Shown piece after piece: positions 1-5,217 of a DNA stretch of 8,056 nt. Position 1 is the first letter of the stretch. Each line of letters begins with the position of its first letter. This DNA is from Clostridiales bacterium (GTDB taxonomy: Bacteria > Bacillota > Clostridia > Christensenellales > CAG-917), in contig JAAZIO010000187.1 in assembly GCA_012800805.1 (NCBI GenBank), positions 1 to 8,056 on the forward strand, in the 5' to 3' direction. The notes under the pieces were generated by a model that saw only the letters and a list, made by a program, of their open reading frames with translations, was not told the DNA's origin and searched no databases. The position numbers and the translations under genes are program-made.

Positions 1-1
1 A

Positions 2-562
2 ACCAGCCCCTCTTATGTTACGCTTTGCTCAATGGACTACGCAAGGGCGCTGTATGACGAAAAAGGAAGAGAGCTTTTAGCCGCCGTCAAAGAGCAAACC
101 CAGCAATTAAAGCACGAGGCGGGAGTAGAGTGTTTTTTCAATAATGACGACTTTACAAGGCTTTTGTATAAAGGAAATCTGTCGCCGCTGGAAAAAGAGG
201 GGATATTTTGCGAAATGGCGGAGGAGAATTTCTCGCTTCTTCTTTGCTCGCCTTACTCGGACTATAAAACTTTAAAGAAAAAGCTAAAATCCATACCGCC
301 ATATAAGGGCGAAAAGATTTTTGAATACGACCGTTTCGATACTCCAGAAAAAATAGTGGAAGTTAAAGGCAGGGGCGAATTTATAGAGCTTGAAGAGGCG
401 GAAGGAAGAGCGCTTGCGGACGACATAGGCGCCTATCCCCCGGGTGTGCCTTTTTTCTTTAGAGGGGAAAGGCTTGACAGGGAAAAACTGGACTACCTCA
501 AAAGACGCAAAAATGCCTTGTTTAATCTTGTAAGCGGCAAAATTTGTGTTATAATTGAATGA
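2..562 (+). CDS. Orn/Lys/Arg decarboxylase family protein, C-terminal part (5' end outside window)
   Basis: The last 186 residues of a fold-type I PLP-dependent basic amino acid decarboxylase are visible; the reading frame is open to the left edge. The first residues read TSPSYVTLCSMDYAR, the conserved stretch that follows the PLP-lysine region in arginine/lysine/ornithine decarboxylases, so the methionine at 32 is internal and not a start. Near the C-terminus AYPPGVP followed by a GE pair is the hallmark of the C-terminal decarboxylase domain. The catalytic lysine lies outside the window. Members remove CO2 from arginine, lysine or ornithine in the cytoplasm, often for polyamine synthesis; the substrate cannot be decided from this fragment. 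In Bacillus subtilis the homologue yaaO also sits directly upstream of tmk, which supports the family call. Only 12 nt separate it from tmk. Confidence 0.9.
   Translation, partial: TSPSYVTLCSMDYARALYDEKGRELLAAVKEQTQQLKHEAGVECFFNNDDFTRLLYKGNLSPLEKEGIFCEMAEENFSLLLCSPYSDYKTLKKKLKSIPPYKGEKIFEYDRFDTPEKIVEVKGRGEFIELEEAEGRALADDIGAYPPGVPFFFRGERLDREKLDYLKRRKNALFNLVSGKICVIIE
528..555 (+). promoter_or_regulatory. Candidate promoter for tmk inside the decarboxylase 3' end
   Basis: TTGTAA at 528-533 and a perfect TATAAT at 550-555 are separated by 16 nt, and TG at 547-548 gives an extended -10 (TGTTATAAT). Transcription would start near 561-562, leaving a leader of about 13 nt that still contains GAGG before the tmk ATG. 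The match is seen in the sequence; activity is inference. It overlaps codons for the decarboxylase C-terminus. Confidence 0.45.
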
Positions 563-574
563 GTTTGAGGATTT

Positions 575-1192
575 ATGAAAGGAAAATTTGTTACATTTGA
601 AGGCTGCGAAGGCGTAGGAAAATCGACGCAGCTTCAATTTTTAAAGGATTACCTAAAGAGAACGGGTCAAAGCGCGGTGTTCACGCGGGAGCCCGGCGGC
701 ACGGAAATATCGGAGCAGATAAGGGCGGTGATAATGTCGTCAAAAAACACGGCGATGAGCCCCGTCACGGAGGCGCTCTTATATGCTGCGTCAAGGATGC
801 AGCTTGTCGAAGAAGTGATTGCTCCTGCGCTAAAGAGGGGCGAGCTTGTGATATGCGACCGCTACATAGATTCCTCCGTGGCATATCAGGGCGGCGCCAG
901 GAACCTGGGCTCGGATTTCATAAAGATTTTAAACAAACCATCAACCGACAGATGCATGCCCGACCTTACGGTTTTTATAGACCTTGAGCCGAAACAATCG
1001 TTCAGAATGGTAAAAAAGCAGGATAGAATAGAACAGGAAGGGGACGAGTTCCACTACAAGGTATATAAAGCTTATCTTGAGGAGATACGCCTTGCGCCCG
1101 AAAGGTTTGTGACGATAGAGCCTTGTCAGGACAAATTCGCGACACACGAGAAAATCCTAAAGGCATTAAGAGAAAGGGGAATAATCCGTTGA
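575..1192 (+). CDS. tmk: Thymidylate kinase (dTMP kinase)
   Basis: This 205-residue cytoplasmic enzyme phosphorylates dTMP to dTDP with ATP, an essential step of dTTP supply. The P-loop is G10-C-E-G-V-G-K16-S-T18. TREPGG (37-42) is the dTMP-contacting loop, DRY (95-97) the conserved catalytic/magnesium motif, and YQGGAR (104-109) the thymine-binding helix. DRIEQE at 150-155 marks the end of the LID. The P-loop lacks the extra arginine of the human-type enzyme, so catalytic basic residues should come from the LID. The LID looks about five residues shorter than in B. subtilis Tmk and keeps only K147, K148 and R151. The start is ATG with GAGG a few bases upstream. It lies between the decarboxylase and holB, and its TGA stop overlaps the holB TTG start, suggesting co-transcription and coupling. 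Confidence 0.97.
   Translation: MKGKFVTFEGCEGVGKSTQLQFLKDYLKRTGQSAVFTREPGGTEISEQIRAVIMSSKNTAMSPVTEALLYAASRMQLVEEVIAPALKRGELVICDRYIDSSVAYQGGARNLGSDFIKILNKPSTDRCMPDLTVFIDLEPKQSFRMVKKQDRIEQEGDEFHYKVYKAYLEEIRLAPERFVTIEPCQDKFATHEKILKALRERGIIR
1174..1191 (+). promoter_or_regulatory. Shine-Dalgarno and TTG start that fix the beginning of holB
   Basis: AAGGGGA at 1174-1180 lies 8 nt before TTG at 1189-1191, which overlaps the tmk stop (TTGA). The translation from this TTG begins MIKTDFFGALKK, the expected N-terminus of a delta' subunit. An earlier in-frame ATG at 1123 would add 22 residues fully overlapping tmk and has no better ribosome site. Confidence 0.7.
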
Positions 1193-2166
1193 TTAAAACC
1201 GACTTTTTCGGTGCGCTGAAAAAAACACGCGCCTTTTCCATTTTAAAAAGCGACATATCAAACGGTATGGGGCATGCCTATATAATAAACTGCCCCGACG
1301 AGGAAACGGTTAAGGAGTTTTTTCTCCTTGCCGCTTGCGCCGCCTTTTGCGAAAGAAAGGATGAGTGCCTTTTTTGCCCCTCTTGCGTCAAAGTATTAAA
1401 CAACAGCCATGCCGATGTATTTACGGTTAACGAGGAAGGAAAGACGGTTAAAGTCGACGAAGTAAAGCGGATAATAGAGTCTGCTTACATAAAGGGGCTT
1501 GAGTCCGAAAGAAAGCTTTATTTTATAAACCGGGCCGACCTTATGACAAGGGAGGCGCAAAACAAGCTGCTTAAAACGCTTGAGGAGCCGCCCTTAGGAG
1601 TTAGCTTTTTCCTTGGTGTTTCCAACCTTGCCGCAACGCTTGAGACCATAAGGTCTCGTTGCAGGATTATAAACATCGAGCCTTTTTCAAAAGAGGAAGT
1701 GTTTGACGTGGTCTATAAAATTACTAACGACAAAGAGGCTTCAAATATTGCCTCTCTTTGCTCAAACGGGCTTTTAGGTCACGCAATGGAGATAGCCGGC
1801 TCCGAGATATACTCAAAAGTCTATAAAAAGGCGGGGCAGTTTTTCACCGACTGCAAAAAAACATCGGATATAGCGGCGTATCTGTCAGATAAAACAATAG
1901 TTCAAAACGCAAAAGATTTTTTGTCGATATTATCTTTAATGTTTTATGATATGATATGCTATAAAGAGGGCAAAGGGCGCGATATTTCAGACGGCAGCTT
2001 ATCCGTCATAAAAACGGCGTCCGAAGAATACGGCCTTAAGGCGCTTTGCGAGATCATATTCAAGATAGCTGAAGCCGAGATGAAGCTGTCGCTGAACCTT
2101 GGCGCCCAAAGCGTAATCGAGAGCCTTTTATTTGGCATACTGGAGGTAAAATACAAATGGCGATAA
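1189..2166 (+). CDS. holB: DNA polymerase III subunit delta' (clamp loader)
   Basis: This 325-residue AAA+-fold protein is the stationary subunit of the clamp loader that places the beta sliding clamp on DNA. A zinc-finger cysteine cluster is present at C54, C60, C63 and C66 (first spacing shorter than in Escherichia coli). LLKTLEEPP (127-135) is the conserved delta'/DnaX segment, and SRC at 156-158 carries the arginine finger that acts on the neighbouring DnaX ATP site. The Walker A position reads INCPDEETVK with no GK(S/T), so it should not bind ATP, which is common for delta' proteins. A TTG start coupled to the tmk stop is chosen. The gene ends 10 nt inside ricT. The C-terminal collar region is less conserved, as usual. 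In B. subtilis two further genes, darA (yaaQ) and yaaR, lie between tmk and holB; they are absent here. Confidence 0.93.
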   Translation: MIKTDFFGALKKTRAFSILKSDISNGMGHAYIINCPDEETVKEFFLLAACAAFCERKDECLFCPSCVKVLNNSHADVFTVNEEGKTVKVDEVKRIIESAYIKGLESERKLYFINRADLMTREAQNKLLKTLEEPPLGVSFFLGVSNLAATLETIRSRCRIINIEPFSKEEVFDVVYKITNDKEASNIASLCSNGLLGHAMEIAGSEIYSKVYKKAGQFFTDCKKTSDIAAYLSDKTIVQNAKDFLSILSLMFYDMICYKEGKGRDISDGSLSVIKTASEEYGLKALCEIIFKIAEAEMKLSLNLGAQSVIESLLFGILEVKYKWR

Positions 2167-3029
2167 TCGTCGGAATAAAATTCAAGCACTCAACCAAGTC
2201 CTACTACTTTGACCCTGTCGGCATAGAATTCAAAGAGGGCGACGGGGCGATAGTTGAAACCGCGCGCGGGGTGGAGTTTGGCACGGTTACGATAGCAAAC
2301 AAAGACATTGACGAAAAAGATATAGTTCAGCCGCTTAAGCCCGTAATCAGAAAAGCCACGGAAAAAGACCTTCAGCAGGTCAAAAAGAACGAGGAAGACA
2401 AACCCTACGCCATGCAGGTGTTTATTGAAAAATCGCAAAAGCTGGGGCTACAGATGAAGCTTGTCGACGCCGAATACACCTTTGACCGCCACAAGCTGAT
2501 GTTTTATTTCACCGCCAACGGAAGGGTGGACTTCAGAGAGCTTGTAAGGGAACTTGCCGGCGTGTTTAAAGTAAGAATAGAGCTTCGCCAGATTTACGAG
2601 CGCGACGACATAAAAATGCGCGGCGGCCTTGCCCCCTGCGGAAGGCCCTGCTGCTGCACCGTTCATCTTCATGACTTTGAAAAGGTGACCATAAAAATGG
2701 CAAAGCTTCAGGGGCTTTCGCTTAATCCCACCAAAATAAACGGCTGCTGCGGAAGGCTGATGTGCTGCTTAAAATACGAAAACGACTATTACCAGGAGAT
2801 ATACAGCCAAATGCCCAAGCTTGGTTCCATCGTAAAAACCAAGGACGGCAAGGGAATAGTTGAGGCAAACGACATCATCAGGCAGACCGTAACGGTAAAA
2901 GTTGAGCTGCCCGACGGCCTTATCGAAAGAAGAAGCTATAAGCTATCCGACATAGTGGTTACAAAGAAACAGTCCGAGAGCGAAATTGAAGACTGCGGCG
3001 ATGAAATTTTAGAAGAAGATAATGCCTAA
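2157..3029 (+). CDS. ricT: RicT / YaaT, PSP1-domain Fe-S protein
   Basis: This 290-residue protein belongs to the PSP1/YaaT family. In B. subtilis RicT forms the RicAFT complex, which carries [4Fe-4S] clusters, assists RNase Y in mRNA maturation and promotes sporulation, competence and biofilm phenotypes. Diagnostic stretches are YYFDP (16-20), VETARGVEFG (33-42), FTANGRVDFRELV (118-130), the cysteine motif CGRPCCC (161-167), LSLNPTKINGCCGRLMCC (187-204) and LKYEND. Length and order match the B. subtilis protein. One extra cysteine makes a triple CCC, and C197 replaces a residue that is leucine in B. subtilis. GGAGGT at 2142-2147, 9 nt before the ATG, is a strong ribosome site inside holB. 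ricA and ricF homologues are not in the window. A ferredoxin gene follows after 67 nt, with no terminator between. Confidence 0.96.
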   Translation: MAIIVGIKFKHSTKSYYFDPVGIEFKEGDGAIVETARGVEFGTVTIANKDIDEKDIVQPLKPVIRKATEKDLQQVKKNEEDKPYAMQVFIEKSQKLGLQMKLVDAEYTFDRHKLMFYFTANGRVDFRELVRELAGVFKVRIELRQIYERDDIKMRGGLAPCGRPCCCTVHLHDFEKVTIKMAKLQGLSLNPTKINGCCGRLMCCLKYENDYYQEIYSQMPKLGSIVKTKDGKGIVEANDIIRQTVTVKVELPDGLIERRSYKLSDIVVTKKQSESEIEDCGDEILEEDNA

Positions 3030-3033
3030 ATTA

Positions 3034-3062
3034 TATACAAACTTTTCAACCTGTGATAAAAT
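3034..3062 (+). promoter_or_regulatory. Candidate promoter for the ferredoxin gene
   Basis: TATACA (3034-3039) and TAAAAT (3057-3062) are spaced by 17 nt, with TG at 3054-3055 forming an extended -10 (TGATAAAAT). Transcription would begin near 3069, followed by AAAGGAGAT at 3081-3089 and the ATG at 3097. Read-through from ricT is also possible, so the gene may have two sources of transcript. Confidence 0.5.
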
Positions 3063-3096
3063 AATTAAAAAATTATAATTAAAGGAGATACTTATT

Positions 3097-3267
3097 ATGC
3101 CCAGAGTTATCAAAGAAGGTTGCATCTGCTGTGGAAACTGCGCCGACGTTTGCCCCGTAAACTGCATATCCGAAGGCGACGGAACTTATGTTATCAACGG
3201 CGCGGAATGCATTGACTGCGGCGCTTGCGAAGACGGTTGCCCCGTTAATGTAATCGTCGAGGAATAA
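3097..3267 (+). CDS. Small 2x[4Fe-4S] ferredoxin
   Basis: This 56-residue cytoplasmic electron carrier is of clostridial type. The two cluster motifs are C9-x2-C12-x2-C15-x3-C19-P and C38-x2-C41-x2-C44-x3-C48-P; in each bacterial-type cluster three cysteines come from one motif and the fourth from the other. Two further cysteines, C11 and C23, are outside the canonical set. Family members shuttle low-potential electrons, for instance to hydrogenases or pyruvate:ferredoxin oxidoreductase; no partner is encoded here. The start is certain: GGAG lies 10 nt before the ATG, and the length equals that of classical clostridial ferredoxins. It follows ricT and ends just before a strong hairpin terminator. 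Its codons are rich in GGC/TGC, like its neighbours. Confidence 0.95.
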   Translation: MPRVIKEGCICCGNCADVCPVNCISEGDGTYVINGAECIDCGACEDGCPVNVIVEE

Positions 3268-3277
3268 CTTAAATATG

Positions 3278-3303
3278 AAAGCGCCCTCTCGGGCGCTTTT
3301 TTT
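3278..3303. terminator. Intrinsic terminator between ferredoxin and cyclophilin genes
   Basis: GCGCCC (3281-3286) and GGGCGC (3291-3296) pair around a TCTC loop. The flanking AAA and TTT extend the stem to 9 bp, and seven T residues (3297-3303) follow on the + strand. It ends the ferredoxin transcript. On the - strand the same hairpin is followed by TTTCATATTT, so it may also stop the convergent cyclophilin transcript, less efficiently. Confidence 0.92.
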
Positions 3304-3309
3304 ATGCCT

Positions 3310-3819
3310 TTATGCTTTGACAAACACGGCTCTTTTTATTTTCTGTTCTTTAAGCGGTCTGTCGCGGTGGTCTGTTTCGCAGCAGGCTATCTGGTCAACA
3401 ACATCCATGCCCTCAATCACTTTTCCGAAAGCGGCGTACTGGCCGTCCAAAAACGGGCTGTCGGCATGGCAGATGAAAAATTGCGAAGAGGCGGAATCGG
3501 GATTGGCGCTTCTTGCCATGGATATTGTTCCGCGGGTGTGCGACAGCGGATTATTGATGCCGTTTTGCCTGAACTCGCCTTTTATTGTAACTTCGCTTCC
3601 GCCGTAGCCCGTGCCGGTGGGGTTGCCGCCCTGAATCATGAAGCCCTCGATAACCCTGTGAAAGATAAGCCCGTTGTAAAAGCCTTTTGAAACAAGGGTT
3701 TTGAAGTTGGCGGCGGTTAAGGGCGCGGCCTTTTCGTCAAGCTCTACGATTATGTCGCCTATGCCTTCAATCTCAAGCTTGACAAGGTTTGTCATTTCGT
3801 TTGTTTCGGTGTAACTCAT
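3310..3819 (-). CDS. Cyclophilin-type peptidyl-prolyl cis-trans isomerase
   Basis: This 169-residue single-domain cyclophilin has no signal peptide, so it should act in the cytoplasm, catalysing cis-trans isomerisation of peptide bonds before proline. Active-site residues are visible in FHRVIEGFMIQGG (53-65: R55, F60, Q63), in SSQFFI (111-116: Q113, F114/F115) and in FLDGQYAAFGKV (123-134). The position equal to Trp121 of human cyclophilin A is Phe123, and the His126 position is Tyr128; both substitutions are common in bacterial members and usually lower cyclosporin affinity. The chosen ATG has AGGAG (3826-3830) 6 nt upstream; an internal Met9 has no such site. It follows the TrhA-like gene after 37 nt and is probably co-transcribed with it. 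Its stop codon lies a few bases from the shared terminator. Confidence 0.95.
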   Translation of the reverse strand: MSYTETNEMTNLVKLEIEGIGDIIVELDEKAAPLTAANFKTLVSKGFYNGLIFHRVIEGFMIQGGNPTGTGYGGSEVTIKGEFRQNGINNPLSHTRGTISMARSANPDSASSQFFICHADSPFLDGQYAAFGKVIEGMDVVDQIACCETDHRDRPLKEQKIKRAVFVKA

Positions 3820-3856
3820 AAACCACTCCTTTATATTAAGCCAAAAAGCTTTGATA

Positions 3857-4555
3857 CTAAAAAATAACCGCCGCGCTTGGGTTCATTAAATAGTATGTCG
3901 CAAAAAAGAGGGCAATTGCTCCCAAAAGCGTAAAAATATGAAAAACTAGATGCGCGAATTTCCTCTTTATTCCGTAAAACACCGCTCCCAAAATGTTTAA
4001 AAGCGCTCCCAAAAGATAAAACAGCGAAGAAAGGTCGCAAATTATATGGCGGTTCAATATATAAGAGGCAAGCCCCAGCGCCGCAATGACAAAGTCAAAC
4101 AATAAGGCCACGCGCGAGAACTTTTTCAAGGATGTGTAGCATAGTATAAGGTTTATTATGCAAATGCAAAAGGCGGCGGATAAAATTATGTAGTCGCATA
4201 CTGCGGGTTGCCCCAAAAGGCACATGGGCGCAACGCAGGAAAACACAATAAAGCCTATACCCGCATGGTCGATTTTCCGCCAGATGCTCTTAAGCTTTAA
4301 ATTTCTCAGCCCGTGGTAGATGACCGAGTTTAAAAAAGGAATCGCCAAGCCCAGCCCAAAAATTACTCCCGCAAGTATCTCAAAAACGCCGTTTGCCAAA
4401 AAGGTCAGCACGCCAAGCGCAATCAGCCCTAAAACCGCTCCCGCAAGATGCGAAAGGGAGTTTGCAACCTCTTCGGCGGGTGTGTAGTATACAAGTTCCA
4501 AAGAACGGTAAAGTTGTTCGCTTTCGCTGTAATCTTTTGAAATTGCCTGTTCCAT
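3857..4555 (-). CDS. trhA: Hemolysin III / TrhA family (PAQR) integral membrane protein
   Basis: This 232-residue protein has seven predicted membrane helices, approximately at 37-54, 58-78, 99-115, 119-139, 147-167, 175-195 and 203-223. Family signatures are EEVANSLSH (28-36), S77-x3-H81, D96-H97 in RKIDHAGI, and H202-x3-H206 in HLVFH. The serine, aspartate and histidines match the metal site of the PAQR superfamily. Bacterial members were first called hemolysin III; Escherichia coli TrhA (YqfA) has been linked to membrane-energy homeostasis. The true activity, possibly hydrolase-like as in adiponectin receptors, is unproven. The start codon is preceded by AAGGGA. It is the first gene of a likely two-gene unit with the cyclophilin. 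The name reflects family membership and not a tested function. Confidence 0.92.
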   Translation of the reverse strand: MEQAISKDYSESEQLYRSLELVYYTPAEEVANSLSHLAGAVLGLIALGVLTFLANGVFEILAGVIFGLGLAIPFLNSVIYHGLRNLKLKSIWRKIDHAGIGFIVFSCVAPMCLLGQPAVCDYIILSAAFCICIINLILCYTSLKKFSRVALLFDFVIAALGLASYILNRHIICDLSSLFYLLGALLNILGAVFYGIKRKFAHLVFHIFTLLGAIALFFATYYLMNPSAAVIF

Positions 4556-4572
4556 AGCTGTCCCTTTTAGAA

Positions 4573-4601
4573 ATTATATATTAGCAATATCCGTCAGTAA
4601 A
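4573..4601 (-). promoter_or_regulatory. Candidate promoter P1 for the TrhA-like gene
   Basis: On the - strand TTTACT (4596-4601) and a perfect TATAAT (4573-4578) are 17 nt apart. Transcription would start near 4566, giving a leader of only about 11 nt in which the AAGGGA ribosome site is at the very 5' end. That makes this promoter strong in sequence but awkward in position. Confidence 0.45.
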
Positions 4602-4633
4602 TAGCCATTGGTAAAAATTGCGGCATTTTATAA

Positions 4634-4663
4634 AGTATAATGTATTTTTTTGCTGCATGGCAA
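4634..4663 (-). promoter_or_regulatory. Candidate promoter P2 for the TrhA-like gene
   Basis: On the - strand TTGCCA (4658-4663) and TATACT (4634-4639) are 18 nt apart; each differs from consensus at one base. It would give a leader of roughly 70 nt containing the ribosome site. Its -10 overlaps a TATAAT on the + strand at 4636-4641. Confidence 0.45.
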
Positions 4664-4758
4664 TAAGTTTCCAGATAATGGAGCCGTGTTTTGTGAATTT
4701 ACTGCGGGATATGAGGCAAACTAATTGCATGAGAGCAAAAGAGAGAAAAATCGTTGCG

Positions 4759-4875
4759 ATGGCAAAAGTAAAAAGTTATGTTTCCTATAGCTCCAGCAAG
4801 TTTGACCCTCTTGGAAGCTGGACGGGGTTGCCCATTTGCGGGCAAAAGCCCACTCAAGACGCTGACGACCTTTAA
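4759..4875 (+). CDS. Putative microprotein with a C-terminal QDADDL tail
   Basis: The frame encodes about 38 residues from ATG 4759 (MAKVKSYVSYSS...). It has a basic N-terminus, a middle with DPLGSWTG, and an acidic C-terminus TQDADDL followed by TAA. From memory, short hypothetical proteins of clostridial genomes share a G-S-(Y/W)-T-G-x-P core and a QDADDL ending; this could not be searched here and no function is known to me. No membrane helix or enzyme motif is present. The start is uncertain. In-frame ATGs at 4711 and 4729 would give 54 and 48 residues, and the ribosome sites are all weak: GAGG at 4713-4716 for 4729, and purine-rich AAAGAGAGAAAAA before 4759. The gene stands alone between the divergent TrhA-like gene and the gene-free stretch. 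Coding status rests mainly on the C-terminal motif. Confidence 0.5.
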   Translation: MAKVKSYVSYSSSKFDPLGSWTGLPICGQKPTQDADDL

Positions 4876-4944
4876 TAATAAGCTTACACTATGCAAACAA
4901 CGCGGCCGACTCCAATAAAACGGATAGGTTGCGTTTTTTTGTGC

Positions 4945-4970
4945 AAAAAGCATTTAGCTTTTTCTTTATT
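4945..4970 (+). terminator. Weak terminator-like hairpin downstream of the microprotein gene
   Basis: AAAAAGC (4945-4951) pairs with GCTTTTT (4957-4963) around an ATTTA loop, followed by CTTTATT. The stem has only two G-C pairs, so termination would be modest. It is placed about 70 nt after the stop codon of the microprotein. Confidence 0.3.
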
Positions 4971-5036
4971 AATTGATAATGTAGCACAACTTGCTAAACA
5001 ATACTAATAATTATAGGCATATTTTTTCATTATAAC

Positions 5037-5050
5037 AATCAATGTTGATT
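5037..5050. repeat. Dyad AATCAA-TG-TTGATT
   Basis: Perfect 6-bp inverted repeat with a 2-nt centre in the leader region of the Spo0A-like gene. Could be an operator; also possible by chance in AT-rich DNA. Confidence 0.4.
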
Positions 5051-5077
5051 ACTGCCGCCAATTATCATAAGGAAACT

Positions 5078-5091
5078 AATGAATATTCATT
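5078..5091. repeat. Perfect 14-bp palindrome AATGAATATTCATT
   Basis: The 14 bases equal their own reverse complement with no spacer. The centre lies 41 nt from the centre of the dyad at 5037-5050, about four helical turns, and about 75 nt upstream of the -35 element of the Spo0A-like gene. Binding by a dimeric regulator is inference. Confidence 0.45.
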
Positions 5092-5147
5092 TAATTCATT
5101 CTGATTTGATTATTTACTTTTTTTAATTATTGTTAGAGGCTTGATTG

Positions 5148-5164
5148 TGTCAATTCTGTTGACA
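5148..5164. promoter_or_regulatory. Candidate operator TGTCAA-N5-TTGACA over the -35 element
   Basis: A perfect 6-bp inverted repeat with 5-nt spacer; its right arm is the TTGACA -35 hexamer itself. A further TTGA at 5141-5144 makes three alternating half-sites (TTGA, TCAA, TTGA) at a 9-nt pitch. A protein bound here would block RNA polymerase, so repression, perhaps autoregulation, is plausible. The arms resemble the Spo0A box TGTCGAA but lack its G. Confidence 0.4.
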
Positions 5165-5187
5165 TTGTTGTTAAATATTTCTAATAT
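5159..5187 (+). promoter_or_regulatory. Promoter of the Spo0A-like regulator
   Basis: Perfect TTGACA (5159-5164), 17-nt spacer, then TAATAT (5182-5187, four of six consensus bases). Transcription would begin near 5194, giving a leader of about 24 nt that contains AAGGAGA. Confidence 0.6.
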
Positions 5188-5205
5188 TTTCTTGGCACTT
5201 TAATG

Positions 5206-5212
5206 AAGGAGA
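5206..5212 (+). promoter_or_regulatory. Shine-Dalgarno that decides the start of the Spo0A-like gene
   Basis: AAGGAGA lies 5 nt before ATG 5218. The in-frame ATG at 5203 would place this site inside the coding region and has no ribosome site of its own, so 5218 is preferred. Confidence 0.85.
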
Positions 5213-5217
5213 TTACT

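Larger units (their letters stand above)
4876..5200. other. AT-rich gene-free stretch with several dyads
   Basis: No convincing coding frame or structured RNA gene was found here. The stretch holds a weak terminator-like hairpin (4945-4970), a small dyad TAGCA/TGCTA (4982-4996), two tighter dyads (5037-5050 and 5078-5091), repeated TTGA half-sites and the promoter of the Spo0A-like gene. It is visibly richer in A and T than the flanking genes. The left end (4876-4940) shows nothing clear. Confidence 0.6.

Noticed and set aside
794..815. Perfect TGTCGAA (0A box) in tmk
   Set aside because: Inside a conserved coding region, with the codons for Leu-Val-Glu-Glu explaining the sequence; no promoter nearby.
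1123..1188. Upstream ATG extension of holB by 22 residues
   Set aside because: Lies wholly inside tmk and gives a charged N-terminus unlike the family; the TTG at 1189 has a good ribosome site and typical N-terminus.
3074..3079. Perfect TATAAT close to the ferredoxin start
   Set aside because: Transcription from it would begin inside the Shine-Dalgarno site; the extended -10 at 3057-3062 fits better.
3304..3690. Open frame on the + strand opposite the cyclophilin gene
   Set aside because: Antisense shadow of a clearly conserved cyclophilin; its translation resembles no family and has no ribosome site.
4903..4938. AACGC ... GCGTTTTTTT as a terminator after the microprotein gene
   Set aside because: Only a 5-bp stem with a loop of over 20 nt and a mismatch beyond; too weak to call despite the T tract.
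4699..4953. 84-codon frame on the - strand opposite the microprotein
   Set aside because: No recognisable motif and no ribosome site; the opposite strand carries the DADDL signature.
5203..5217. ATG 5203 as start of the Spo0A-like protein
   Set aside because: The Shine-Dalgarno AAGGAGA would be inside the coding region; ATG 5218 has ideal spacing.
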